Below, in pieces: positions 1-10,861 of a stretch of 64,000 bases of DNA. The position numbers and the translations under genes are program-made. Position 1 is the first letter of the stretch. Each line of letters begins with the position of its first letter. The notes below the pieces were generated by a model. The model had not been told where the DNA came from, searched no databases, and was given only the letters and a program-made list of their open reading frames with translations. This stretch comes from Gordionus sp. m RMFG-2023 (lineage: Eukaryota; Nematomorpha; Gordioida; Chordodea; Parachordodidae): contig NC_088775.1 of the NCBI RefSeq assembly GCF_954871325.1, forward strand, positions 41,393,561 through 41,457,560, written 5' to 3'.

Positions 1-1761
1 TTATGGCCTTATGAAATATGATATGTCTAATATAGGGTATCAATCGATAGCTAATCAAAAGATCTATTCAACTGGTGGTCAAACTCTCCTCCATAATAAG
101 CGGGTCTAGGTCTTGGGTGGTCAGAAATATTTTTATCAACACAAAATATCGATATGGGTATCAAATAAAAGCTGCTTAAATATGGTTTACTGAAGGTCTT
201 CATTCTTAGTCTGGATGGGTATGACTTGGTCTGGAGGGTGGGGGGGGGGTGTGTAAAAAATATTTTTTATTGATATGGGTATCAAATAAAAGCTAATTTT
301 AATATGGTTTGACTGAAAATCTTTATTCTTGGTCTTGATGGGTATGACTTGGTCTGAAGGGTAGGGGGTGGAAGGGGGGTGGGTGTAAAAAAATTTTTTT
401 TTTGATGGGTATCAAATAAAAGCTAATTTTAATATTGTTTGACTGAAAGTCTTTATTTTTGGTCTTGGTGGGTATGACTTAGTCTGGGGGGTAAAGGTGG
501 AGGGGGGGGGGTATAAAAAATATTTTTTTTTGATATAGGTATCTAATAAAAGCTAATTTTTATATTGTTTGACTGAAAGACTTTTTTCTTGGTCTGGGTA
601 AGTATGACTTGGCCTATGGGGGGGGGAGTTTATAGAGGGGAGGGGGTGTAAGAAATAATTTTTTTGATATGGGTATCAAATAAAAGCTAATTTTAATATG
701 GATTGACTGAAATTATTCATTTTTTTTCTTGATGGGTATAGATGTCAGGCCCTCAAAATATTAACAAAATGTCTAGTTGGAAAGAATTTACAGAAATATA
801 AGAGAATGTAGATAAAGCAATTTTTAAAATCTTTTTTCGGTTCCAATACTGAACTTGAAATATATATTTTGCAGTGTTATATATTTAGCGCTAATTATAA
901 AATTATTATAATAATTTTTGTTATTTATTTAGTAACGAGCTCTTTTTAAAAAAATGTAGCATGCTAAAGCTATCGATACTAAAAAAAATAGCTATGGAAT
1001 AATGCGCTAAATATAGAACACTGCTAAATATATATAGTTAAGGATTGGAACCGAAAAAAGATTTAAAAAATTGTTTTATCTTCATTCTCTTATATTTCTG
1101 TAAATTCTAACCAACTAGACATTTTGTTTATTTTGAGGGCCTAACATCCATACCCATCAAGAAAAAAATGAATAACTTCAGCCAATCCATATTAAAATTA
1201 GCTTTTATTTGATATCGATATCAAAAAAATTTTTTTTTACACCCCCTCCCCTCTATTAACCCCTACCCAGGCCAAGTCATACCCACCCAGACCAAGAATA
1301 AAGACTTTCAGTCAAACGATATAAAAATTAACTTTTATTTGATACCCATATCAAAAAAAATTATATTTTATACCTCCCCCCCCCTCCACCCCTACCCTCC
1401 AGACCAAGTAAAACTCATCAAGACCAAGAATAAAGACTTTCAGTCTAACAATATTAAAATTAGCTTTTATTTGATACCCATTTCAAAAAAAAATATTTTT
1501 TACAGCCCCCCCCCCCCCACCCCTACCCCCCAGACCAAGTTATTCCCATCAAAACCAAGAATAAAGACTTTCAGTCAAACCATATTAAAATTAACTTTTA
1601 TTTGATACCTATATCGATATTTTGTGTTGATAAAAATATTTCTGACCCCCCAAGACCTAGACCCGCTCAATATGGGGGAGAGATTGACCACCAGTTGGAT
1701 CTTTTGATTAGCTATCGATTGATACCCTATATTAGACATATCATATTTCATAAGGCCAAAA
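1..1761. mobile_element. Foldback-like palindromic element with tandem-repeat arms
   Basis: The two halves are inverted copies of each other. The left end (ggccttatgaaatatga, from position 5) recurs in reverse complement at about 1740-1757, and the match continues inward to a centre near 880-1015. Each arm is mostly tandem units. In the left arm the landmark gggtatcaaataaaag recurs near 156, 276, 406, 538 and 671, a period of 120-133 bp. In the right arm its reverse complement recurs near 1211, 1341, 1471 and 1602. Each unit holds a G-rich (left) or C-rich (right) tract. Inverted arms made of direct subrepeats are typical of Foldback/Galileo-type DNA elements. No transposase frame is visible. 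The left end coincides with the window edge, so it may be cut off and no target duplication can be read. Confidence 0.7.
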
Positions 1762-2388
1762 AAACAACATTGAAAATTAATGTATAACAATAAAATTAAA
1801 AAACGAAACGCGAAAAACGCTTTTTAAAATAAGATTCTTCTATATCATGGTTCAAACGTGATAATGCCGTATAGTTCTTTATCCTTTAAAAAATTGAAAT
1901 TTTAAAGGGACCCCTTTGAATCCCGTGAAGATCCCGGATAGTTATGATCCCTTTAAAAATTACGACATACGTATAATGAAAAAAAAACGTAAAGAATTGT
2001 TTAAAAAATGGACCTAAATTTATCAATTATTTTTAAAAATACAAAAGAATTATCAAAAATGAGAAGAAAAAAATTGAGAAAAGATATAGTAAGAAAAATA
2101 AATTGAGAAAAGATACAAATAAAGTAAAGAAATCGCAAATGGAGTATTAAGTGAGGTCGCAAGAGGCAATTCCCAGTCCTAGACACGTCGAATTGAGTTA
2201 TGATTTACACCGGAAACCTCGAACGTCCAGAGTCCTCTATCTGACAAAAAAGACACACAAACAATTAATGTGAAGAATACAATCATTTTTTTCTGATCTG
2301 GATGGAAATAAACACCCACAATCAATTATAATTTGCCTAATAAAATAAAAATATCTTATAACTAGTTTACTTAATATCGTAATTGTTG
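1762..2388. other. Intergenic A+T-rich DNA
   Basis: No gene or repeat could be recognised here. Short open frames look like chance. It lies between the foldback element and the target duplication of the first gypsy element. Confidence 0.5.
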
Positions 2389-2393
2389 CTGGA

Positions 2394-2956
2394 TGTAGTA
2401 TTATGTAAATTTAAGATGGTACGAAATTTAACATTTTTATAATTTTGTTATTATGTATATTTAACATTGTACGAAATTTAAGATTTTTATATTTGAATAA
2501 TAATAGTTTAATATTTATATGTTTATATTTCGAAAATTGGTAATATTTGTACTAGATTTAAGATTTACATATTTTGAATAATGAGATTTTAATTTTTATA
2601 TAATTGATTCTTCGAAAATTGTTTAATTTTTTATATATATATATATATTTTTTAATTCTTCGAAGTTCAGTTTTGGATAATTTGGATTCTTCGAAAATTA
2701 TTTTATATTTTATTGACCGATGATTTTCCGATTATTAATTTAATAAAAGAATTTACAGACGATATTGGATTATTAATTTACAGACGATATTTTGATTATT
2801 ATTTTGGATTTGATAGAAGTTGAATAAAGAGTAAAAGTAATGAATTAGTATTAGAAATTATTAATAATTATATATTTATTTATTTATTATTAGTTCCATA
2901 GATATTCAGTCTCTCCCACTAGCCTCAGCAATAAATATCAATCCCATATTGGTACA
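2394..2956 (+). repeat. Gypsy-1 left LTR
   Basis: This 563-bp LTR begins tgtagtatta and ends ttggtaca. It matches 7773-8326 almost throughout. The sequence directly after it (gtggtgcc) is where a primer-binding site would lie. Confidence 0.93.
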
Positions 2957-3016
2957 GTGGTGCCTTACAGCGATTGATCAAGGCTTTAGAAGATCAAAAG
3001 TCAGTCTAATTATACA

Positions 3017-3342
3017 TTGGAACAAGGTAAAAAAAAAATAATAAAAAATATATATAAATTTTTGATAATTTCGGTTCTCTTATTGATGTTATATAAATTT
3101 TGGATCTTGGTATTGGTTTTATTCGTATGTTTATATTTATTTAATTGTTTAAGATTAGTTAAAATTATTTTAATCAAGTGGTTATTGAGTACACTTTAAT
3201 GTATATTACGCAAATAAATTTATTAAGTTTAATACTTGAAAATATAAGTATAATTATATTTTTGGTGCTAATTTTAAGTTTCACGTTAGGTTTAATTATA
3301 GGAAGAAATACGACTTACGTTAAGATAGAGATTAAAGAGTAA
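3017..3342 (+). other. Gypsy-1 leader region with hydrophobic short frames
   Basis: Where a capsid-bearing Gag would normally start, this stretch encodes strongly hydrophobic peptides rich in Leu, Ile and Val. They look like membrane segments and follow a short lysine-rich start (MEQGKKK). No capsid domain is recognisable. A distant relative at 51671-54321 also has a hydrophobic segment just before its zinc knuckles, so the arrangement may be a family trait rather than an accident. Function is unknown, and chance hydrophobic frames are common in T-rich DNA. Confidence 0.4.
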
Positions 3343-3420
3343 GAAAATATTAAGAATATATTAAGAGAGGAAGATAAAAGATATATAAACAACTTCATAC
3401 GAACGGATAATTACAGACAG

Positions 3421-3603
3421 ATAATTTGCTATAGTTGTGGTCAGCCGGGCCACATGTCGCGCCAGTGTGAGATAACGAAGAATCTAAGATGCGCGAGGTG
3501 TGGCAAGAATGGCCATGTGGCTATAAGTTGCAGAGTAAACAATTCAATTGTAAGGTGCAATAATTGTGCCCAAGAAGGACACACACAAGAAAATTGCAAT
3601 AAA
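3421..3603 (+). other. Gypsy-1 nucleocapsid-like zinc knuckles
   Basis: Three CCHC knuckles follow one another: CYSCGQPGHMSRQC, then CARCGKNGHVAISC, then CNNCAQEGHTQENC. Each fits C-x2-C-x4-H-x4-C, the RNA-binding motif of retroelement nucleocapsids. The segment overlaps the start of pol in another frame, as expected for gypsy elements that express pol by ribosomal frameshifting. Confidence 0.85.
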
Positions 3604-6600
3604 TGACAAAGAGAGAAATATTTTAATTTTAATGATAAATTTTGTAATGATAATAATTTTTCTAAGGTTGATAATTTTAATTCAGTTAAGAATAAATATT
3701 TTAATTTTAATGATAAATTTTGTAAATTTTTCTAATGTTGATAGTTTTAATTCAGGTAAGAATAAATATTTTAATTTTAATGATAAATTTTGTAATAATA
3801 ATTTTTCTAAGGTTGATAATTCTAGTTCAGGTAAGAATAGATATTTTAATTATAATGATAAATTTGGTAATGATAATAATTTTTTTAACGTTGATAATTT
3901 AGTAGAAAATAAGAATAAAGATTTTAATTTTAATAATGATAATTTTGATAATGTTGATAATGCTATTGCAAGTAAGAATAATTATGGTAATAAGAACGAG
4001 AAATTTTGCGATGATAAAAAGTGCTTTAACGTTGATAATTATAATTCAAGCGATATTAATAGAAGTGATATAAAGATAAAAAGTAGAGATTTTGAAATAT
4101 ATAGAATTAAAAAGGCAACTAGGGTAGACGTACTAAAGATGGAATTAGAGAATTTTTTAATGAAAAATAGATGCCCTAGAGTAAAGATAAACATGGAGGA
4201 AGCAGAAATTTGTTTTTTATTAGATACAGGAGCAGAAATTAGTTTAATAAGTATAAAGGATTTTATGAGATTTTGGCCAGAGAAAGAGTTTGTTACTAAA
4301 AAGATAAAAGCCAAACAATTGGATGGTAGCATGGTGAAAATTTTAGGGTATTATAGGGTAAGGTTACCAAGAGTTAATAAAAGTATAAATTTGTGGATAA
4401 CGACGTTGAAGATTGAACCGATTTTAGGATGGGATGATATAAGAACGTTAGGTCCAGTTTATAATTGGTGGAAATTTTTCGATACTATCCCTGTAAGTAA
4501 TGATGAAAATAGTGAAAGGATAGATTTCGATAGATTTAAGTTACCTATTATAGAGGATAAACAAGAATTAGTTCTCGATAAACTTAGAAATCGAACACCA
4601 GAATTTTTGATTAAATATAGAAGCAACTTAGAAGAAAATAAGAAAACAAGAGATACAAAGACAATAGAGGTAAATTCAGTCGAAATTAAACAAGAAATTA
4701 ATAATATGGTAGACCAGAATGTTGTTGAAGATATTGTTGACAAAGAAATAAAGATTATTTTGAATAGGTATAATGAAGTCTTTAAAGAAGAATTAGGTAC
4801 TCTGAAAAATTTTGAAGTAGATATACGATTAGAAGAAAATTATAGGCCTAAGTTTTGCGGCATAAGAAGATTACCGTTTTCCTGGATAGAAGAGATAGAT
4901 AAAGAATTAGATAAATGGTTAAAAGACGGAATAATAAAACCAATAGTGCATAGTGAATGGGCAACACCTTTAGTGCCCATAAGAAAACCAGATAACAGTT
5001 TAAGATTGTGTATAGACTATAGAGTAACGGTTAATAAGTGCGTAATAAATGAAAAGTATCCACTACCTAGAATAGAACAATTGCTAGCGAATTTAAGAGG
5101 AGACACCCTGTTTTCAAAGATTGATTTTTCGAATGCTTATTTGCAAATTAAGGTGAGTGAAAAGACAAGTAAGATACTAACGATTACAACTCATAGAGGT
5201 TTGTTTGCATTCTGCCGATTACCTTTTGGGTTGAAAATATCAGCGTCAATATTTCAAAGAACGATGACGGCGTTATTTCAAGGAATAAAAGGAATAATGT
5301 ATTATTTAGATGATGTTTTGATATCTGGTAGAACAGAAGAAGAACACAATTCGAGATTAGTTAAAGTGTTAGATATTATATTAGAAAATGGTTTAAAAGC
5401 TAATTTGAAGAAGAGCGTTTTTGGAGTAAAAGAAATAAAGTATTTAGGACATGTTATAAAGGGAAATGAGATTACGCCAATTGGAAAGAATATAGATAAG
5501 ATCATAAATATGAGAGCCCCGAATAATAAAGCGGAGGTACAAGCGTTTTTAGGAGCAACAAATTATTATCATCGGTTTGTTCAAAATTTTGCAGAAATTG
5601 CTACACCGTTGTATGATTTATTAAAGAAAAATAAAAAGTTTGAATGGGGAGAAGCACAGGAGAAAAGTTTCGAAAAGTTGAAAATAAAGATGGTAGAGAA
5701 GCCGATTTTAAGTTGTTTTAATGAGAAATTAAATATTATTTTAGCAGTAGATGCTTCTAATGAAGGTATAGGAGGAGTTTTGTTGCAGATGATAGATAAT
5801 GTGGAGAAACCTGTTTTATTTTTATCGAGACGATTTAATAGCACTGAGAAAAATTATTCAACGATAGAAAGAGAGGCTCTAGCAGTGAAATTCGGGCTTA
5901 CGAAATGTAAGGAATATCTGATAGGAAAAAGGTTTTTATTGTATACGGACCATAAACCGTTGGTAGATTTATTTAAAAAAGAGAATAAGGAACTTATGAT
6001 TTCACCCCGGTTGCAAAAATGGCTAATTTTAGTTGGTAATTTCGATTTTGAAATAAAATTCAGAGAAGGTAAACAAAATTGCTTACCGGACATTTTATCA
6101 AGATTGTTTAATAAAGACATTGAAGACATAGAACCAGTAATCAATAGTTTAGAATATATAGAAGAAGAAGAAAATGTAAATTGTAATATTATAAGAGCGG
6201 TGAGAATAGATACAAGAGAAAACCCTATAACATTAGATATAGTAGATAAGATATCCCAAAAAGATGAAGAATTAATAAGAATTAAAGCTTGTTTAAAAGG
6301 AGATATAGAATGGAAAAATGAAGATAAAGCGTTTAAAAAAGTTAAGAGTGAATTAAATATAGAAGACAATTGTTTATTGAGAGGATATAGATTAGTGATA
6401 CCGAATAAATTAAGAAAGGAAACCTTAAATGTAATACATTCAGGTCATCAAGGCATAGAAAGAATGAAAAATAAAGCAAGAGAATATATGTGGTGGCCTA
6501 AGATGAATAAGGAAATAGAAGAGTTAGCAAGGAGCTGTGAAACGTGTAACATGTGGGCTAATGTTCCAGCAAAGAATAAGGAAGATAAATGGCCAAAAAC

Positions 6601-7105
6601 AGACATTCCATGCGAAAGAATACATGTAGATTTTTTAGAATATGAGAAGAAAAGATTTTTTATCATGGTAGATGCAGGTTCAAAATGGATAGATTGTCAG
6701 CAAGTTTCAGGTTTATCAACAAGAGTAGCTTTAGACAAGATAAAGGATTTTGTAGGCAAATATGGTTTGATGAAGACGATAGTATCAGATGGAGGTCCAG
6801 CGTTTAAAGGTAGAGCATTTGATAAATTTTGTGATAGGTGGAATATTAGACATTTATTATCACCACCTTATTACCCAAGAAGCAATGGACAAGCTGAAAG
6901 AATGGTAGCGCTAGTAAAGAGTTGGTTGAAAAAGGCAAAATATGGAGAAGGTCAATGGTGGTTATCATTGTTAGCATACAACAGTACGGAAACAGCAAAA
7001 GGAAAGTCACCAGCTGAAATATTTTTAGGAAGAAAGACGAGATCAGAATTAGATTTTTTAAAGGAAAAAGTGATAAGGAGAGAACAAGCAGAGAGTGAAG
7101 CTTAA
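3566..7105 (+). CDS. Gypsy-1 Pol polyprotein (PR-RT-RNaseH-INT)
   Basis: This 1179-residue uninterrupted frame is the replication polyprotein of a gypsy element. Residues 1 to about 165 are Asn/Lys/Phe-rich and come from degenerate tandem repeats. The aspartic protease motif LLDTGAE is near residue 220. Reverse transcriptase follows, with KIDFSNAYLQI and the catalytic YLDD at 580-583. RNase H has AVDAS near 729 and YTDHKPL. The integrase HHCC finger starts at HSGHQG near 958 (HxxxH, then CETC). The catalytic triad is Asp1022, Asp1075 and Glu1111, giving the usual D-x52-D-x35-E spacing. The order INT after RNase H marks Ty3/gypsy rather than copia. The true start is uncertain, because pol is probably reached by frameshifting from the overlapping knuckle frame rather than from the first Met. 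Confidence 0.9.
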   Translation: MPKKDTHKKIAINDKERNILILMINFVMIIIFLRLIILIQLRINILILMINFVNFSNVDSFNSGKNKYFNFNDKFCNNNFSKVDNSSSGKNRYFNYNDKFGNDNNFFNVDNLVENKNKDFNFNNDNFDNVDNAIASKNNYGNKNEKFCDDKKCFNVDNYNSSDINRSDIKIKSRDFEIYRIKKATRVDVLKMELENFLMKNRCPRVKINMEEAEICFLLDTGAEISLISIKDFMRFWPEKEFVTKKIKAKQLDGSMVKILGYYRVRLPRVNKSINLWITTLKIEPILGWDDIRTLGPVYNWWKFFDTIPVSNDENSERIDFDRFKLPIIEDKQELVLDKLRNRTPEFLIKYRSNLEENKKTRDTKTIEVNSVEIKQEINNMVDQNVVEDIVDKEIKIILNRYNEVFKEELGTLKNFEVDIRLEENYRPKFCGIRRLPFSWIEEIDKELDKWLKDGIIKPIVHSEWATPLVPIRKPDNSLRLCIDYRVTVNKCVINEKYPLPRIEQLLANLRGDTLFSKIDFSNAYLQIKVSEKTSKILTITTHRGLFAFCRLPFGLKISASIFQRTMTALFQGIKGIMYYLDDVLISGRTEEEHNSRLVKVLDIILENGLKANLKKSVFGVKEIKYLGHVIKGNEITPIGKNIDKIINMRAPNNKAEVQAFLGATNYYHRFVQNFAEIATPLYDLLKKNKKFEWGEAQEKSFEKLKIKMVEKPILSCFNEKLNIILAVDASNEGIGGVLLQMIDNVEKPVLFLSRRFNSTEKNYSTIEREALAVKFGLTKCKEYLIGKRFLLYTDHKPLVDLFKKENKELMISPRLQKWLILVGNFDFEIKFREGKQNCLPDILSRLFNKDIEDIEPVINSLEYIEEEENVNCNIIRAVRIDTRENPITLDIVDKISQKDEELIRIKACLKGDIEWKNEDKAFKKVKSELNIEDNCLLRGYRLVIPNKLRKETLNVIHSGHQGIERMKNKAREYMWWPKMNKEIEELARSCETCNMWANVPAKNKEDKWPKTDIPCERIHVDFLEYEKKRFFIMVDAGSKWIDCQQVSGLSTRVALDKIKDFVGKYGLMKTIVSDGGPAFKGRAFDKFCDRWNIRHLLSPPYYPRSNGQAERMVALVKSWLKKAKYGEGQWWLSLLAYNSTETAKGKSPAEIFLGRKTRSELDFLKEKVIRREQAESEA
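3600..4060 (+). repeat. Asn-rich degenerate tandem repeat in Gypsy-1
   Basis: A unit of roughly 75-100 bp encoding variants of YFNFNDKF and NVDN recurs about five times at the start of the pol frame. Copies differ in length, so it appears to have grown by slippage or unequal exchange. Confidence 0.75.
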
Positions 7106-7142
7106 GGCCTTAGAGAGAAATGAGAAGTATACGAAGAATTAG

Positions 7143-7326
7143 AAAAGAATAAATTGATGATAGACATAGTAGGAGAATCATAATTTAGAAAGGAATAAAT
7201 TGATGATAGACATAGTAGGAGAATCATAATTTGGAAAGGAATAACGTGATGATAGACATAGTAGGAGAATCATAATTTGGAAAGGAATAACGTGATGATA
7301 GACATAGTAGGAGAATCATACGTTGT
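7143..7326 (+). repeat. 46-bp tandem repeat, about four copies
   Basis: The unit contains gatgatagacatagtaggag followed by aatcata and recurs four times at a 46-bp period, with a few differences between copies. It lies between the end of pol and the small 3' frame of Gypsy-1. Confidence 0.9.
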
Positions 7327-7435
7327 AGGAAATAAAAGGGATGTTAGACTTAATTAGGAGAGTTATATTTTATAAAGAGTTAGAGAAGAAAGTCGAAGAA
7401 TATATATATATATGTGTATAAAGTATTTTATTTAG

Positions 7436-7762
7436 ATGGCCTCCTATGTTAGAGTGGGTAACAAGGTAATGAAGATAGAGATAAGAGAGGTTGATGGTTC
7501 AGAAGAATCCAACAGATGGGTAGAAGCCGCTAGGAACGAAGCGAAACAAAGATACGGAGATTGGCTACAAGAAACGCCAACGAGAGGGGGTCGCAGAATA
7601 GCGCCGTATACCACAAGAAGGAGAGTGGAATGCTGGGCGTGCGGGGGTGAACACAAACTTAGGTTTTGCCCAAGTATAGAGTTGACAACGAATAGTAATG
7701 CGAATGCACCAGGGAGGAACATGGTAACCGCGGCAAACTCGATGGAGTTAAGGGAGAATTAA
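7436..7762 (+). CDS. Gypsy-1 small 3' frame with a zinc-knuckle-like motif
   Basis: A 108-residue frame lies between pol and the right LTR, in the place where some gypsy elements carry env or an accessory gene. It is basic, less A+T-rich than its surroundings, and has no signal peptide or membrane segment. Residues 65-80 hold CWACGGEHKLRFC, which is C-x2-C-x3-H-x4-C and one residue tighter than the usual nucleocapsid knuckle. It ends a few bases before the polypurine tract. It may be a Gag-like or RNA-binding accessory protein. I do not recognise a family. Confidence 0.5.
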   Translation: MASYVRVGNKVMKIEIREVDGSEESNRWVEAARNEAKQRYGDWLQETPTRGGRRIAPYTTRRRVECWACGGEHKLRFCPSIELTTNSNANAPGRNMVTAANSMELREN

Positions 7763-7772
7763 AGGGGGGAGA

Positions 7773-8326
7773 TGTAGTATTATGTAAATTTAAGATGGTA
7801 CGAAATTTAACATTTTTATAATTTTGTTATTATGTATATTTAACATTGTACGAAATTTAAGATTTTTATATTTGAATAATAATAGTTTAATATTTATATG
7901 TTTATATTTCGAAAATTGGTAATATTTGTACTAGATTTAAGATTTACATATTTGAATAATGAGATTTTAATTTTTATATAATTGATTCTTCGAAAATTGT
8001 TTAATTTTATATATATATATATATATTTTTTAATTCTTCGAAGTTCAGTTTTGGATAATTTGGATTCTTCGAAAATTATTTTATTTTTTATTGACCGATG
8101 ATTTTCCGATTATTAATTTAATAAAAGAATTTACAGACGATATTGGATTATTAATTTACAGACGATATTTTGATTATTATTTTGGATTTGATAGAAGTTG
8201 AATAAAGAGTAAAAGTAGTGAATTAGTATTAGAAATTATTAATAATTATATAATTATTATTAGTTCCATAGATATTCAGTCTCTCCCACTAGCCTCAGCA
8301 ATAAATATCAATCCCATATTGGTACA
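7773..8326 (+). repeat. Gypsy-1 right LTR
   Basis: This 554-bp LTR is the partner of 2394-2956. It begins tgtagtatta directly after the polypurine tract and ends ttggtaca before the ctgga duplication. Confidence 0.93.
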
Positions 8327-8331
8327 CTGGA

Positions 8332-8890
8332 TATTGTGTTTCAAACCTAATCAATTTAAAGGTCAGAAAAAAATTATTATAGGAAATAATCTTTATGAAA
8401 ATAAAAAAATTCGGGTTTTTTTCAAGGTATTTTTTCCCCAGTACTAGAAAAACCATATTAGTGCAAAATGAGGTCTGTGTTCTCAAGTTGTTTCTAAGAG
8501 ACAATTAAAGAAAAAATAGTATCCTTAAACATAAGAGAGAAGTGCATTACGGTCATAGGCATAGACTGGTCACCCCTTTAATCTCTTATTTATTAGACTA
8601 TTTTATATCTAAATTGTTCAATTCAAAATTTGAATATTTATGATATGTACCTTATCTAAATTCATTTATTCAATTGAGTAATCTATTAAAAATAAAAAAT
8701 AAAGAAAATTAATTTAGTAAAAAAATTGCCAATCAAAATAACTCATATTTTATAGAAATGTTTATCTACATGATTTTAACATTATTCACACAAAAAAATT
8801 AGAACTTACAAGTCTTATTTAGTATCCATATTTTTAGGCATTTCATAATAAAATTTATATTGAAAGAAGCACGTTTAACATGCAGATATA
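8332..8890. other. Intergenic A+T-rich DNA
   Basis: I see no gene or repeat here. Confidence 0.5.
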
Positions 8891-8898
8891 ATTAAGAT

Positions 8899-9283
8899 TA
8901 GTAAAGGTCACGGTCCGATTTTTGGTCCGGACAGATGCACTCGGACCGGTCCACAGTCTTCGATCAAGGTCGTGAAAAAAGCCAGTTCTGAACTGGTCTT
9001 CTCATTTTTTTTTGGCATTTTTAAAATATTCTTGTTTTTACCTAATTTAATTCTTGTTGACTCTAAGTAGCTAAAAATTCACAAAAACTAAAATAACTCC
9101 CCTAGAAAAATAACATAAAATAAAATATACAAAAAAATTATATTAATTGAATAAGACAAACTTAATGTTAATAAAAGACCGGTCTGGACCATAAAAAATA
9201 AAAGACAAGTCCAAGATATGGTTTTCAAAAAAGATCGATCCGGTTCCGGTCTAAGATTGATACCGGACTGTTGATCTCCACTA
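8899..9283. mobile_element. hAT-type MITE, 385 bp
   Basis: The perfect 8-bp duplication attaagat flanks the element at 8891-8898 and 9284-9291. Its ends are imperfect inverted repeats (tagtaaaggtcacggtccg at the left; the right end reads tagtggagatcaacagtccg in reverse). The subterminal parts are rich in ggtccgg/ccggacc motifs. An 8-bp duplication with TAG ends and no coding capacity fits a nonautonomous hAT element. Confidence 0.85.
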
Positions 9284-9291
9284 ATTAAGAT

Positions 9292-10560
9292 CCCAATTTT
9301 TTTCAAAATATAATTAAATAGATGAATCTGGTGATAAACTGAGATGTTAATATTAAACTAACGTATAATAAGTTATTTAAATCAAGAAATATTAAGGTTT
9401 GCTCTTTACACATATTCATTATCGTTTAGCCGTCAAAACTTGCCTAAAAATGTGAAATAAACTATTATAGGTCAAAAACTATTTTAAATAGTTATCATTC
9501 AAATTATTTTGATTACAGATTTGGCTACACATTGATATTAAATTTGTTCTAAACCCAATTCTCAACATTCTTTACAAAAAAAAAAGAAATCAGGGCCAGT
9601 CATGCGACTTCTCCCCTATTTAATAACATTATATTCGTCATTAAATCCATATTATTTTAGATCATAATTAAAAGAAATTAAATTGATTTTAATATAAATC
9701 TTTAAATAAAAAAAATTCTACGTCATATTATGGGGGCTAGTGAATTGATTGTAAATTTTATTTTAGTCTAAAGCCTCTGAGTGGTGCTAAAGATTATGCA
9801 TTTTTAAATTTGGTGTTGGAGTGGCCAGGAGTAGGGCTGTAGAGCATAATATTACAAATGTAATATATATATTGCTTTTGATATGACAAGAATCTAAAAG
9901 TGGGTCTGGGTCTAAGAGAACGTATAAGATACCAATTTTTTCAAAAGATGGTCTATATTCCAAACCTTTACCTCTTTATATCTTGGGAAGTATTGTATTT
10001 ATCATGAGATTCCTACTACTAAATAATAATAGGGACTGGGCAGTATGATAATATAATATATTTTTTTCAAATTTATGCCTTATAATGTACAAAAATGCTA
10101 TTTTTATTTTTTAAGATTGATATTGTTTAAATTTTTTTTATAGTAATAGACATTTTATTTATTAGAAAAATATCGTGTAACATAACATTAAAAAAACTAC
10201 ATTAAAAAATTTTCTACATAAAAATCAAACATATGAAAAATCTTATTATAAACTGTTAAAATGTCATGACCAACTTTTTTTAGTGTGGTTCACAAAAAGG
10301 AGCCAGTTATATTTGAAAATATCAATTTGCCCAATAAAATTTAGCAAAATTTATATAATTAAAACATAATTTTGATAATATAATAAACATTTAGGACATA
10401 TAAAATACTTAATATTTTCTATAGTAATTCATGAAATTTGAAATAAGTCCACCAACAACACAAACGCAAAATAGTCAATGATAATATGTAATTTAAAAAT
10501 TTTTTCATAATGAAACATTAGTCATTCAAAGTAAAAGCATAACCTGATTTGAAATACTAG
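9292..10560. other. Intergenic A+T-rich DNA
   Basis: No gene, RNA gene or clear repeat is visible. Confidence 0.5.
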
Positions 10561-10719
10561 CAAGTGTGGTTAAACGGCTAAGCCACATTTTAGCAGAAAT
10601 TTATTATGCAAGCCTGAAGATTTTGGAACGGTTTGGACATCTATTAACGAAATCTCGAGGCTTGCGTTTTTTTATATATTGGGTTGGCCAATTTTAAAAA
10701 TCGAGCCGTTTAACAATAC
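10561..10719. mobile_element. Small MITE with GTTAAACGGCT ends
   Basis: The left end gtggttaaacggct and the right end agccgtttaacaatact are inverted repeats about 160 bp apart. Related copies occur at 56945-57135 and 57450-57625, and half a copy at 26690-26800. I could not read a clean target duplication. Confidence 0.65.
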
Positions 10720-10861
10720 TATCACTACTACTATCTATTTAAATTCTGTATAAATGTTTTCTAAATTTAATATAAATTAATTAAATTATAATCTTGCCCT
10801 GCAAAAATTTTCATAATTTGATATCAAAATTTTAAAACAAAATAAATAAAATAAAATTGTT

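Larger units (their letters stand above)
2394..8326 (+). mobile_element. Gypsy-1: young Ty3/gypsy LTR retrotransposon
   Basis: Two near-identical direct LTRs (TG...CA) bound the element, and the 5-bp target duplication ctgga lies at 2389-2393 and 8327-8331. A polypurine tract (agggggga, 7763-7770) precedes the right LTR. Between the LTRs lie hydrophobic short frames, CCHC zinc knuckles, a long pol frame in the order protease, reverse transcriptase, RNase H, integrase, then a 46-bp tandem repeat and a small knuckle-bearing frame. Pol is uninterrupted, and the element looks whole or nearly whole with at most a break or so. The LTRs differ at only a few positions, mostly in short A/T runs, so the insertion is recent. 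It sits downstream of KLHL20 on the opposite strand. Confidence 0.93.
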
